NCBI GenBank assembly: GCA_002310215.1
Contig: DBYR01000018.1
Location: 123,260-187,259, forward strand
Length of the DNA stretch: 64,000 nt
Source: Bacteroidales bacterium UBA1181
Lineage (GTDB): Bacteria > Bacteroidota > Bacteroidia > Bacteroidales > Paludibacteraceae
Reading direction: 5' to 3'
The notes under the pieces were generated by a model. It did not search any database, had not been told where the DNA came from, and worked only from the letters and a program-made list of their open reading frames with translations. Positions 26,101 through 29,602 of this stretch are shown here, piece by piece. Position numbers and translations under genes: made by a program. Each line of letters begins with the position of its first letter. Within the stretch, counting starts at the first letter, position 1.

Positions 26101-27040
26101 CACCGCACATGGCGCAAGAAGCTTCATCTGGAGCACAGCCGATACGGTCAGCACCATCAGAAGGAGGCTGAACAACTCTATGACCTACACCGTCAAGGGT
26201 ATGAGTTTCAACAACAATTGTACCGCTGTACTTTCCAAGACAGTACACGTCAACCAATTGCCTAACGTGAGGATGTTCGTGAAGAAGGATGGTTGTCCTG
26301 AATCCGAGACAAAGGTTGACCTGAGCGCAAGAGGAGCCAAGTACTACACATGGTCAAGTCATCCGTACGTCTCCGAGATTGCAACAAGTATAGGCGATTC
26401 CATATTCGACGCAATCATCGACGAACCGACCACCATTGTTGTCCATGGTGTGGACGGAAACGGTTGCCGTTCAACGGATAGCGTACGCGTGGAACCAGTT
26501 CCTTTCGAACCAATCCAGTTCAAAGTCAGCCCTGGTGTCATCGAACACGACAACCCAATCATCGCCATGAACGGATACTATCCGGAAGAGGCAAAATGGA
26601 CTTGGGATCCGGGAGACCATTCAGAATTGATTGAGCGTAAAAACGCCACCCACACCTATTCTCACGCAGGACTTGTGGATTCGTTCGTCGTGAGAGTCGT
26701 TGCCGAGGACAAACGGAAATGCTTGTACCATGGAGACACCACCATCTACGTTTGGAAGGACTTCTGGGCTCCTAACGCCTTCACGCCGAACAACGACGGA
26801 GAAAACGATGTGTTCAGATTCCTCGGCACCGAGTTCTTGACAGACTTCCATTTCACCATCTTCGACAGAAGCGGTAGAATCGTATTCACCGGTGATGACA
26901 AGGATGCGGCTTGGGATGGAACCTGCGACGGCAAAGAGTGCGGCTGGGGCGTATACGGATACGTCGTCAACTACAAGAGCACCTTCAAAGGCCTGAACAA
27001 GGGAGGCGAGCGACGAGGTACCGTCACACTGATTAGATAA
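2126..27040 (+). CDS. Giant multi-module surface protein, 8304 aa, T9SS type B sorting domain
   Basis: Seen: a hydrophobic signal peptide within residues ~9-31 (the start could also be Met7 or Met9). An N-terminal domain of about 460 residues that I do not recognise follows; it includes a Cys pair in MCSECKRL. From residue ~497 to ~8120 there are about 91 Ig/PKD-like modules averaging ~84 residues, then a linker and a type B T9SS sorting domain at about 8205-8304 (DFWAPNAFTPNNDGEND through RRGTVTLIR). Most modules have two Cys, one early and one in a late Gly-Cys motif, suggesting one disulfide each. Known: type B domains direct very large proteins such as Flavobacterium SprB to the surface. 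Inferred: an adhesin or surface fibre, exported unfolded through the T9SS. The reading frame has no interruption over 24.9 kb, so the gene appears intact. It lies downstream of a paralogue with the same C-terminal layout. Confidence 0.95.
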   Translation: MEETKSMYMKCIKILFTIFWANVYICNSVWAINEDTPNLSFENGAASFPTTFSDDDLGVWKRYYGFYGAEHFDVTQVVNKISTHHNGEARAIGGRGDEDNDGWVRYGVELSYTLPNRTNSTTYPNTGKYTIANGLQGKFDIITDRTLDPSVYNTADCRTKVPFYTMPNKLEDGQKVVRIGSTGNTETRYSSYEPRGYYRRAHAERMVYSFEVKENSTLLTVQFAAFLEDPDDPSQPAQAGAHIADERPTTSVSVTLKKNGTNQIVKPVCSEYEASLNNSQLDLGIVEKECNNYARNSSPARYKDWTTNVYDLRENIGDIVTIEVWVHDCLLELPMCSECKRLFHNTTVTYTNGIPYLQCQRTSRIIDNKGGIAGEYGWSSDYVGCNARHRAYLKPTAGGHRAYCYFTANTKKMEMLVDNCPENNRITITAPTGFTFYTWKTGEGVSLETDPLHPNIAYVDRAAIQENMDYICEMSGDDPACSKIYGIVQLAKDPLGAKFTKKIACDNEVSFTNESYITPVKQQSGDTIKPDRIIEYRWNCTDGHGHNFSLTTTEKDETPTWILEYTQENKGRYTVTLDITTEKGCHATYSEEITVSPREDISIDGVTEVCEGNSTTLQISNYNDPGNTFFWYKTATLGTLLPSDDLLQEGQDYTDSKLTFTPEPGTTHIYVKILKPGAENDCYFTKSFDVTTKKVPAISVSGTGTNANMNVRPKYVDICEAGEAHLNARETTSPAIGISKWMWSDLKNTAANTVSPQDTTLYYITAEGSNGCVAKDSIQVNVMKKPILQINGGDEICVNDSITLHANSLLNDVTNTALYKWYRLSQNNTDEISSPTHEMGGSGTDSLIVTHSTPSAIGSDDYMYRLEGTNQYGCKSFVDKQVVVRDNPSPIIPDLTPVCKGENVIIYIYGADSTKIVEENKNEFDKIPYSASLSTPRDSIHVITINHYNSVTCTTKVVKPVRMDSVPSIEITGETEICSGGSITLTATDTTSYDSYQETITKTYSWTDANHTTTAQMTAQPNTSTTYGVTITNSKNCSATKNIDVTINPLPRVIAEANNGKVCPNGTDTLKAYIIENGARVALSECRWFSDPDTLHPLVGYASLNGTKNDSIKVSNITTQTTYYVVGVNGKGCKRVAQVTIYLKTPPTITIAGETEICNKGNIVLTAAGAESYRWELVTGKAPDTVITAKGTNNPLAEQANYDRDTTIRYYVYGTKDGCEGYNYKDVNVYKEPNITITGPNSVCYGVPADLTAHGSVSSYLWTGLSKTDANIQVVPIGTEQTFQVTGYNAKGCPGTAQHKVKVNPNPNLSIEEANPVCPGEKAVNINVRDINSGNLSNIEWSINGSVISNPRDVALNDTTKFRVTAQNEHGCSATDSAIVIVYPKPILSITAPAVCEGEEIVATVDGAASYQWYEGNGNTATQTNQTGTKYTKTNYNGPSPYRFSVIGYENGCPSDRKDTFITIKKKPTFTIAGDTAYCENSTMQLAANGIDNADVQAYLWSTGDVTSSISKSALLDINSISLTITNQEGCTNEARRGIVVKENPKIEIRPTKEAVCEGDSVQMYAWAAKDANSLSLTYGWEQKAKGEPNFRTYDKTLFTSNVYRIPNDSIEPTLQTTTTYKAEGTEIHNYLLLNNTHLTCVSSAEKTIVANPKPAVFITGADSICSGTETNLIAYNTNSNAIIKSWSWESSNLDPSETHTLSYTSTGVVTGHAAYTAIASTNDGCTGESTHNIEVYPAFKFSIDGSQYTCENDSFKIFAVPDANNKYKKVTDYKYQWSPQGGVSDTASGIIYETTNFTLSITDPKGCKADTQSIVLFRKLPKITLSADPVCEGQEATIKAVSDSIMQTIQWGTNTIHNLSAQADKTKDFFSQVINQSTTFTVFGTDVMGCKSQEEIIVVDPITAPDLSITGVTNACAGSNVDLIAATSSGHDIKWYDYEGDVIGNLLTSQDGLLSLNSVTVGTHKFIAIVDNGSCDTRKTHTLVVTSNPTVKIETKVGNNWKDLNALEICENNSVNVRTQDCGTSSGLTYAWNISNTSACETTFTPDNDATCIVTVTDDAQCTGKDTLQIIVNRNPILTINGISNGDTIVCADNDKSNTVKLIAGNGGGSDYIWTNATADHTSSHDSIANVTVNGGETTISVTGTSIKGCPGATSYTIKAKAYPTFEANDTFACIGDYATVKVRSGNADTYEWSWTEGGQNKTANGTNLTEILNVAEKIYSLTATKDGCKTEAKSVKITGYNKPDLNISSDKDICFGETIQLQASGADSLLKWSNGNGLTDGGSGIATVKPNATGVHKYTVIGYNSQAIGGCYKDTFVTVNVRPIPNFTVTGDKNICAGNELTLTAENKNTSDNSVQFNWQWEDNGTNKTETNKTTITPTLTNNGTQDATVVITTYATNSIGCTDFIKHSVTVKASPEFTVPAINICEGNDAIVNIPNVTSVYWAFDKKTTGPSRTLPFDTINKYKATIGFDITGYKNGCGKRDTIDNITIQAKPSITFSTEGITGADDAEGTGKICLNATGVKITAATNVNNPKWKWNGTTGAAIYEPEPNTTGLMTYTVNVTDNNGCSNTKQYNLTVLANPILRISDDGGTNYELTGKGKVCEKEALTLKVKPDVEEAGMSYTWTTGVAGTANGNTYTIGENVLTDDKTFIIEGVNPNGCKGTTKYDLTVNKYPNTKIKWDNKCAGENVTVEIENASNNAQYNWEWTIGSETKTASNTRYVTQQLTDDTNFKVTASGNGCTKDNDTLVTVKKNPSFKLKPDSISFCKNGSPISITATSTDPYTYKWTEGSTELKTDNTTTTSTLDNRQPSRNTRYVVEATSADKCHTKDTAVVTVISLPKPSIHKEGAPCVGNTIKWTAIGQTGSTYKWYVNNEEIEHGPSTHSGISFIVGGAGDAELSVRISEGFNDNGVTIAVEEHPAHSTNCSIERVSETLKKQNKPNITSADTTRCKGDGRKTVNVQGAKIYRWLDENGTAYATGSSFTEELAESKTYIVEGTDGSCVDTAEITIWVNELPSINIDARGGRKSHDTVYACVNNNVTLTATPAHPASYHFATSDHSEQGFNYMWDNISANADDSLIANVSSTLPQRHTVKVTDNNTNCSNTQNYTVTGIALPDVTISGEKAVCRNSAVSLTATSNKAIADGQYAWTVNNVSSSTTSNIIKVEGVDTTTNNNRPYTITVTATDADGCQGTKDYTVTNKPDPKADIKDTVVCRSELATLKVGSNSQADYYVWPDGSMGGTQWISDKVITGNDTTYNYKAVLNECELRGTVKVSNLNLPQFDLTVKNSEGVDITSNPVVCTNANEITLKGVIVSANDASNSTWKWKNFDGVTTDSLKNDPTKKTTYTATLTDGKGCKSQKNITVNVNIPEKISIEGPSAICENMEGTYVLSGLTTGGIYIPSLNDYAKAELEQNEGTVTIKNIKGDITLYVSGNGGNGCQCEMDSIEIKMTPKPAIAIAVTPASQKICSGDDVKMSASVATGVSVQWDGLSAGYLDNNQKLFNTSMNDVVNTFRAVATTTGGCVNDTNIDITVHPLPTINVAGKDICYGTNDSLVATSNASNFLWEGEHIVGSKNAGKVYIEDIRSDANYNVTVTDVNRCKKDTTVKVVVHSNPIVKITRETEGTDDQRICKDSVLVLTEQNNANGTNEYFHNWYYVGTTGKVRISGGRTIRPRIDQDSTFRVIVTRNYTLNDPLSHSTFTLACEDSTDYTVTKKDAPRFTVIPDTVCNGDNAKLSIQSNETGISYNWDWKKATESTFTGNQLGGSNLTIPAVKEPYSVKVTGTKENCPHDTTVAVNVHQLPNIADFTSVSVCIGKDTSFTPSVTFDMTYNNQNGVANDGYVWAASKDANSMITPIGADGKLSVSPKQTGVRTYTLTVTDKNGCVNSNTAELTVSAKPNINIAGNTYVCPNTQTTLSVDNSANTFKSIKWYADTMKTQEIGTGTTFSPNIKEKDTTFYVAVNVGETDGIHCEEMKEVSVRVKPMPKITANGVKTICKGGSTRITLIGNSGGTYKWLGNAAQYGNSADVTLNPTVTTQYQVEATTSDGCLVNVEFSITVNELPIVLINGKKAGDTTVCLGYEVPMAKGGNANEYQWSNRTTNDTYTPKPNANTNYWLVGTNTTTGCKDTARFNVKVAALPIVQAEGDIYECKGKDVTLSVKNPETSNPQITYSWYVGDTTSANLIGTSYNKVVKADSSVTYIVKVQEVHNITGQPAFACASTSTQRLIVKDNPKMQLTPDTSVCENNYITLTATSPSATFHWEEANSANSSISVQIKSDTVFHVTATKNGCSSDSFITVRKLALPTLKAAEIDTICYNTAANLSVTASGGNGSGYIYEWDSHNINVANGSTATTVLLTNTMSTYKFPVKVTDGKGCVGKDTALVNVKALPAITIEGDKYICEGSSKTYTSKVVNGTAPNTYQWIENTTDIQGATNASYNVTMGTEDTKTISLRVTTSRGCENVSEPFIIHKWEKPTLSIIGDTILCNGESTTIRVAGAGSDPSKYVWNGNGLNNANGLSQTFRPTTGQTGDNRFIYSLKGTDKNGCEKDTTFSILVHQRPIVHLTTTNTDICEKGQTSLLATTAVPATNIKYEWNTGESNTNQTGSHGITISPSQTTEYRIVTTNTETECTDTATQTITVHKRPIIELEAPAIACTESTVDLKAVQRGGSAPTLFSWSNNVKNPSSNTAKVDIINTDESVEVYAGHKIDNINLTCWDTARATIAVRDTPNVTISYNDAICFGNVQRFTLATGEADFFIWPGTTNKTSIAQFTETEAKSVGAYTDAITVIKRYMASTTSIECTQEYPVAYNVSPTPQVKIDGPAFVCTGESVELTAIDTSARINNVNQNIVENLTVWENTGNDTGNAGHLTVSVSPTKDELYKATLTNGFGCSATGQYVLSAHTKPKVSIKGDSIYCQDSISDVYVSGNNLIYIQWKNEETGYIHEVGDPTGTNLLTGEQLHLRVKLSNDSSYSVIAFNNQFCKATGEINLHKKPNPSIVLAGPDHVCKGSDATLSASGATSYVWVGISNTRSTYTDKGLVQKTTYKVRGTTDGCTSEATKTVGIWERPEIAIFDGSKEDTAVCYRDSIELTAQKIGNVGAAMQKFEWQGYGERNSIVAHANNEQKYIVYGTDENGCLDTAEITVKVNPLPTFDFTYPTKLCDQTEDYLEANKADLKYIWGVDGDGQAKTFGNNAGNTKETIVVTDTTTYYALAKDEKGCISDTVKHTVIWKPNPEIKINTKDTVCYGSAVALTAEDTVVGSIYQTSFQWLDSQRNILKTNGNNYTSDILKGATKFIIVGEKEGCRSESDTIVRVWNLPDVTITDAKTGRSDIAQACLHGEVQLNATVENAPSPFTYKWDDKSTSASTPDNKDSIVLSPRNEGEKHIVLVTDGHNCQNRDTIGIHINELPSFDVNGVSDVCSDTTNKLYTTPRTTGYELSYNWYENKNNVNEVITWVENGVTYQSLNRDTIYMPILKSAVLKVEGSYTINEIVCSDIQTYEVKAKLTPTIKIGTNDTTICMGNAVSLIVTGNSSRYDWTNDRGEDLNSKKYNDYTLIDTVWTKTKFIVEGELEGCKKQDSVTIDIYELPNVTIQSETPSICYGDSVILRAVGDKAYSKYQWRIAGNQNLLGSDSAALHESPKIQTDYTVLVTEEHTKNGNVVAYCENSDTFSVSVNELPTFSLKAASFICEGENVLVTATPENTGDALTYHWGDDKNGDYEAANTHEFTTVRTNSATQTYSFVAWAQDVNGCKNKDSVTVRTKLYPLANIDYPDSVCWGNQATMTGKNAAATYAWYTISGNDSTLLSEQTNYTTQAPTFANGIRQQTQFVAKVTMQECTQDTLFTIDRWDLPNIKIQGSPKLTICEASIDTLIATGSDIELVSPNQVYKWENNAYSYIDRYEIAPTSETVYHLAGMDSHGCENFDTVTVNLEKRPVFSLHSEPSVCANDTTIGWVKVEARSAQSLLFSWMAQDSTPVLLYTSKDLSSQKSSKAQSGWLPLTKDTTLYVTAKSTGVGMMGCEEIDVINIKADPYPAISVIRKTDTVCVGTSAYIQVRTDITSDFSWSNGSTTNYIQEVINEDNTKFTVTATSEKGCASSMDFSVDVWDLPTIRAIDTAICYNSSVELTAVCTKTDPSTNPSEVTYRWNAADVDGATYTTTTLTSPATFIVKVTDKHECVATGKANVGINPLPEFTPTLLEPICRGGNARIVGGNIYLKYNWDYNADPDAFDPRIGFSETNPYILNNVDPMGTDTTFTVWGRDVNGCINNRDITIHVKEYPTLAFKMDTNYVCYGGEKLIYVTGANDGYTWTVNGVESDSKNNYLRLTNVKEEQHIHVEGITNGCSTPIDTVVHVWSLPNIEIEASKTRLCLNDSVKLNGKNGKEGEYKWIFNGSREDTVEVKVRKVGENIYNLFGKDENGCSNTTSITIYADTLPNIRIEGLDSICVGGIAELTGRGAENYQWLTEDDMVITSGMTFTPTINSDTTFNVIGIDGNGCAGQADIEMTAKAYPAITYHTSTGKDSVCYGNRLTIYLNGAESYEWVNENSTDNYLTQEFTTSKTFEVKGTTRGCESKKEINIGIWKLPKPQLDAPEAICFNKQAEISISEKDTQAGREEMPISVKWRHNGSTEYNITDSPSADKWYYATSTDTNGCRHIDSILVKVNPLPTDLTIDGEQAICKDSMVTLQASSKQFDIVRYAWHTQADGSDTTAYGKYTDQIDLKVEDEIVIYVTATDKNTCQYTTSHKVVAKTHPELVPNYAPYVCEGSRSTISVRGATEYIWDDGTTNSYRTVEIVSDTMFTVKGMANGCESTIDTIKIGRWELPVIAITSQDNKSFEICHGQESLTMIATGGVPTGYIWNTRDTSAAITVSPLNTTRYEVMGTDAHGCQNKADTIVTVHSLPTISIEGDAAVCEKDTFTLKAVTNDDGAISTYAWNTDLSGWQDMEVKKDSQYLVMPITADTHFEVTVTDSFGCWNKAGKDVKMKEYPQLKFPSPNPNYVCFGNTTTIAVEGANSYLWEDGTTQRSFITSPSKDSTYVVAGTTNGCTTIDSVTIYVKPLPVITIEGDGKGENRDSICYSDEINLTASGAGEKGMYTWNTGIINDVLTVSPLNTTNYTVVGTDTFGCAKDTTFTVGVIPLPSFEIKGQELICQNDTNKIWLEYEDKSLTFEWAGTYEMDGDTIFPKVENNESYIVTAKDIYQCAKTKSLAVKVKPYPILEDDAVKEICMGSPVKITVTGATDYEWSGGAVGNTFTDTPSQDTTYYVYGTTNGCTTYKEYPITILPLPIITITGKTHDLCSGQTMPLTADGAKSYIWSTGKASNRIDIRPTSTTEYVVVGTDYKGCEGTDTFLVNVRPLPQIAIDGDYAVCEGSNAKLYVIPSGNTSPLETYIWKYEGNDIGSEDTIYTQVDETQNINLRVIDIYGCEATANTTVKSKPYPKLVVPENETVCTERTITLTVAGANAYEWQDNGYPIDNNANTLTRKMDEIGSQQFKVRGTTDGCTSDWYDMNVEVVDHPNVTISGDNQVCLNKFAHLTASGIQNGTYIWSEGSQGESIDIKPMSTTTYSVIGYDQFGCEGTAEIKVTVNIPAEISIDGPKSVCSENGDLTLIVINNSDKLLNYTWLDNNSHMATRRDNIDIPTSYRVMAVDENGCESYAEHTVSVTKNPSITLTGNMEVCEDEQIVISAFGTATSYLWSNGTEINQLNTLAVFNDATAQGNSSTRRFRVYGMLNGCESYVDTTVIINKKPTLSYDGKTTICQGEQLEITAEGAKLYSWSNGANTQTLKTRPANNTRYTLIGIGENGCRSVIEVPVIVYPQPQFTITGDRQACRGASAYLQAQGTGITYRWGFGSDECTDAESGNEASIAVEVIGSETQVFVKAIDVNNCTAMKTTRIKALEPPTLKYNGETRVCAGTSINLTAQGASSYYWIVGGDTVRGMNFSYRPEENMTVNLHGTLGECSSDIKVYIQADPAPKISITGKDTICKGEEMELTAHGARSFIWSTADTVSTIRRRLNNSMTYTVKGMSFNNNCTAVLSKTVHVNQLPNVRMFVKKDGCPESETKVDLSARGAKYYTWSSHPYVSEIATSIGDSIFDAIIDEPTTIVVHGVDGNGCRSTDSVRVEPVPFEPIQFKVSPGVIEHDNPIIAMNGYYPEEAKWTWDPGDHSELIERKNATHTYSHAGLVDSFVVRVVAEDKRKCLYHGDTTIYVWKDFWAPNAFTPNNDGENDVFRFLGTEFLTDFHFTIFDRSGRIVFTGDDKDAAWDGTCDGKECGWGVYGYVVNYKSTFKGLNKGGERRGTVTLIR
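3615..26490 (+). repeat. Array of ~91 Ig/PKD-like modules in 30 triplets
   Basis: Counting the early-Cys motif by eye gives about 91 modules over ~7620 residues. The late Cys motif falls into classes in a fixed order of three. In one class Cys follows a short form such as TKDGC, YENGC, TTNGC or GELEGC. In the other two it lies in a longer form such as TDKNGC or VDENGC. The short form recurs at modules 2, 5, 8, 11 and so on to 89 with few exceptions (module 47 reads TDKNGC). The unit is therefore about 250 residues (~750 bp), repeated about 30 times. Confidence 0.8.
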
Positions 27041-27065
27041 TAATCTATATTTGTTAATATGTAGG

Positions 27066-27102
27066 AAACGAGGAATGCGCTATCTTTGCACATTCCTCGT
27101 TT
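27066..27102. terminator. 12-bp inverted repeat, terminator or operator, around the mutS2 -7 box
   Basis: AAACGAGGAATG at 27066-27077 is perfectly inverted at 27091-27102, with a 13-nt loop. The loop contains the mutS2 -7 box. It may end transcription of the giant gene, act as an operator, or both. The run after the right arm is only weakly T-rich, so a terminator role is uncertain. Confidence 0.45.
27081..27088 (+). promoter_or_regulatory. mutS2 promoter, -7 box TATCTTTG
   Basis: This is a perfect match to TAnnTTTG, 30 nt before the mutS2 ATG. No TTG lies at the ideal 19-21 nt upstream; the nearest TTTG is about 27 nt away. Confidence 0.6.
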
Positions 27103-27117
27103 AGCGATTATAAAACA

Positions 27118-29550
27118 ATGATTCAACAAGAGACCTTCGAAACTAAAACTGGCTTTGACAAGATACGAGAATTGCTGAAGAACCACTGCTCTTCCCAATT
27201 GGGCAAGGACAAGGTGGACGGAATAGAGTACTCGACCCAATACGAAACACTCATCAGCCTACTCAACCAAACGCACGAATTCACCAAGATCATCGAGGAG
27301 GAGGATTTTCCCTCCGACCCTTTCTATGACGTACGTGAAGGCCTAAAAAGAATCGAGACGGAAGGTTTTTACCTCTCCGAGCAAGAGCTATACGAACTGC
27401 GCCGCTCCATCGAGACCATCGGAGAGATCGTGAAATTCTTCGACGAGAAGAGCGAAGAGCATTTCTACTACCTCAAACAACTCGCTACGGACGTCTTCAC
27501 CTTCCCCGACCTCATGCGCACCATCGACCGCATCTTGGATAAGTTCGGGCACATCAAGGACAACGCGACACCCGAGTTGGCATCCATCCGCAGAAGCATA
27601 GCCGTCGAGGAGAGTTCCATCACACGAGCCATCAGCCATGCCATGCAACTGGCGAAGAAGGAAGGGTTCATCGAGGAAGACACGAAACCGACATTCAGGG
27701 ACGGACGCTTGCTCATCCCTGTACCGCCCGCCTATAAAAGAAAGATACGAGGCATCGTACATGACGAATCCGCCACCGGCAAAACGGTCTTCATCGAACC
27801 AGAGGCCGCCGTCGAAATCAACAATAAAATCAATGAGCTTAAGGTTGAAGAGCGGAAAGAGATCATAAAAATCCTCACCGCCATCAGTTCGGAAATTCGT
27901 CCACGGACTCCAGAGATACTGGATTCTTTCGATTTCCTCGCACAGATAGACTTCATACGCGCCAAGGCCCTCTTCGCCCAAGACACAGACGCTGTATTGC
28001 CGAAGATCAGCAAAGAGGCGCTCATGGATTGGAGCATCGCCCGACACCCTCTCCTCTTGCTCAATAACCGACGTCTAGGGAAAGAGGTCGTGCCACTCAA
28101 CATCACACTAAACGCAAACAATAGAATCCTCATCATTTCGGGTCCCAACGCCGGAGGTAAGTCCGTCTGCCTAAAAACGGTAGGACTGCTACAATACATG
28201 ATGCAATGTGGCATACTCGTCCCGATGCACGCAACCAGCCACATGGGCATCTTCGGCAAGATACTCATCGACATAGGCGACGAACAATCCATCGAGAACG
28301 ACCTCAGCACCTATAGTTCGCACCTCTCCAACATGAAACTCTTCGTGAAACAATGCGACGGGAAGAGCCTACTGCTCATCGATGAGTTCGGAAGCGGTAC
28401 GGAACCTCGTATCGGAGGAGCCATCGCGGAGGCGCTCTTGGACCATTTCAACCAAAAGAAATCCTTCGGTGTCATCACCACCCACTACACCAACCTCAAG
28501 AACTTCGCGGAGGAGACGGAGGGCATCATCAACGGAGCCATGCTCTACGACAGACATAAGATGCAGCCACTATTCCAACTGGAGATAGGCAATCCTGGCA
28601 GCTCCTTCGCCGTGGAAATCGCCAGAAAAATAGGCTTGCCAGAGTCCGTCATCGAGGAGGCGACGAGGAAGGTGGGAGAAGACTTCGTCAACATGGACAA
28701 ATACCTGCAAGACGTGGTGAGGGACAAACGCTATTGGGAGGCTAAACGACAGAGCATCAAGCAGAAAGAGAAAAGACTGGACGAATTGACCGCCAAATAC
28801 GAAGAGGAGTTGGAGGATATGGCCAAACAGAAAAAAGCAGTCATCCGAGAGGCTAAACAAGAGTCCCAACAAATGCTCGAACAAGCCAACGCCGCCATCG
28901 AAAAAACCATACGGGAGATCAAGGAGGCACAAGCCGACAAGGAGAAGACCAAGGAAGCCCGCAAAAACTTCGAAGCCTTCAAGGAGGAGCACAAACAGAA
29001 AGGCGACGTGGACATCTCCAATCAAAGGAAGATACAACCCCGCAAACCCATCCAACAGAAAAAAACGAAAGAGGAAAGCAAAGAGACATTCACCGTGGGT
29101 GATACCGTGCGCATCAAAGGACAAGGAGGATATGCGACCATCCTCGAACTGAAGGGAGACAATGCGACCATCGCCATCGGGCAGATTAAATCGACGGTCA
29201 AGACCAACCGATTGGAGAAGATGAGCAAGAACATGATCAAGAAGGAAAACGCCAAGAGCTCGTTCGTCAGCGAGGCGACTTCCGATGACCTCAGAAAGAG
29301 GCAACTCAACTTCAAACGTGAGATTGATGTGCGAGGCATGCGGGGAGACGAGGCATTGCAGGCCGTCACATACTTCATCGACGATGCGATCATGGTGAAC
29401 GTGGACCAAGTGCGGATCCTCCATGGGACAGGCACGGGCGCACTCCGCCAACTCATCCGTCAATACCTGCAGACCATCTCCGGAATCAAAAATTTCCACG
29501 ACGAACACATTCAGTTCGGTGGAGCAGGCATAACTGTTGTAGAATTCTAA
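27118..29550 (+). CDS. mutS2: MutS2 family ATPase with Smr domain
   Basis: The 810 residues match the usual MutS2 length and order. They run as a helical core/clamp region, then an ABC-type ATPase with Walker A GPNAGGKS at ~342-349 and Walker B ending LLLIDEFGSGTEP near 418-427. A long charged coiled coil spans ~520-640. A KOW-like stretch (VGDTVRIKGQGGYA) follows near 660, and a C-terminal Smr domain from ~733 carries HGTGTGALR. MutS2 lacks the mismatch-recognition domain of MutS. Family members suppress recombination, and in Bacillus the homologue (RqcU) also acts on collided ribosomes; which role applies here cannot be read from sequence. It has its own promoter and stands as a single gene. 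Confidence 0.95.
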   Translation: MIQQETFETKTGFDKIRELLKNHCSSQLGKDKVDGIEYSTQYETLISLLNQTHEFTKIIEEEDFPSDPFYDVREGLKRIETEGFYLSEQELYELRRSIETIGEIVKFFDEKSEEHFYYLKQLATDVFTFPDLMRTIDRILDKFGHIKDNATPELASIRRSIAVEESSITRAISHAMQLAKKEGFIEEDTKPTFRDGRLLIPVPPAYKRKIRGIVHDESATGKTVFIEPEAAVEINNKINELKVEERKEIIKILTAISSEIRPRTPEILDSFDFLAQIDFIRAKALFAQDTDAVLPKISKEALMDWSIARHPLLLLNNRRLGKEVVPLNITLNANNRILIISGPNAGGKSVCLKTVGLLQYMMQCGILVPMHATSHMGIFGKILIDIGDEQSIENDLSTYSSHLSNMKLFVKQCDGKSLLLIDEFGSGTEPRIGGAIAEALLDHFNQKKSFGVITTHYTNLKNFAEETEGIINGAMLYDRHKMQPLFQLEIGNPGSSFAVEIARKIGLPESVIEEATRKVGEDFVNMDKYLQDVVRDKRYWEAKRQSIKQKEKRLDELTAKYEEELEDMAKQKKAVIREAKQESQQMLEQANAAIEKTIREIKEAQADKEKTKEARKNFEAFKEEHKQKGDVDISNQRKIQPRKPIQQKKTKEESKETFTVGDTVRIKGQGGYATILELKGDNATIAIGQIKSTVKTNRLEKMSKNMIKKENAKSSFVSEATSDDLRKRQLNFKREIDVRGMRGDEALQAVTYFIDDAIMVNVDQVRILHGTGTGALRQLIRQYLQTISGIKNFHDEHIQFGGAGITVVEF

Positions 29551-29567
29551 ATGATTTATTATTTTTG
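29537..29567 (+). promoter_or_regulatory. Promoter of the outer-membrane barrel gene
   Basis: TTG at 29537-29539, a 20-nt spacer and TATTTTTG at 29560-29567 give a full match to the Bacteroidetes sigma-ABfr promoter. It overlaps the 3' end of mutS2 and sits 35 nt before the ATG at 29603. Confidence 0.75.
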
Positions 29568-29602
29568 CCTAAATTTTATAAAAATATAAATTTTTATATT
29601 CC

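Noticed and set aside
3615..26490. Regular repeats considered as a CRISPR array
   Set aside because: The repeats are ~84-residue protein modules in an open frame, not short identical DNA repeats with unique spacers.
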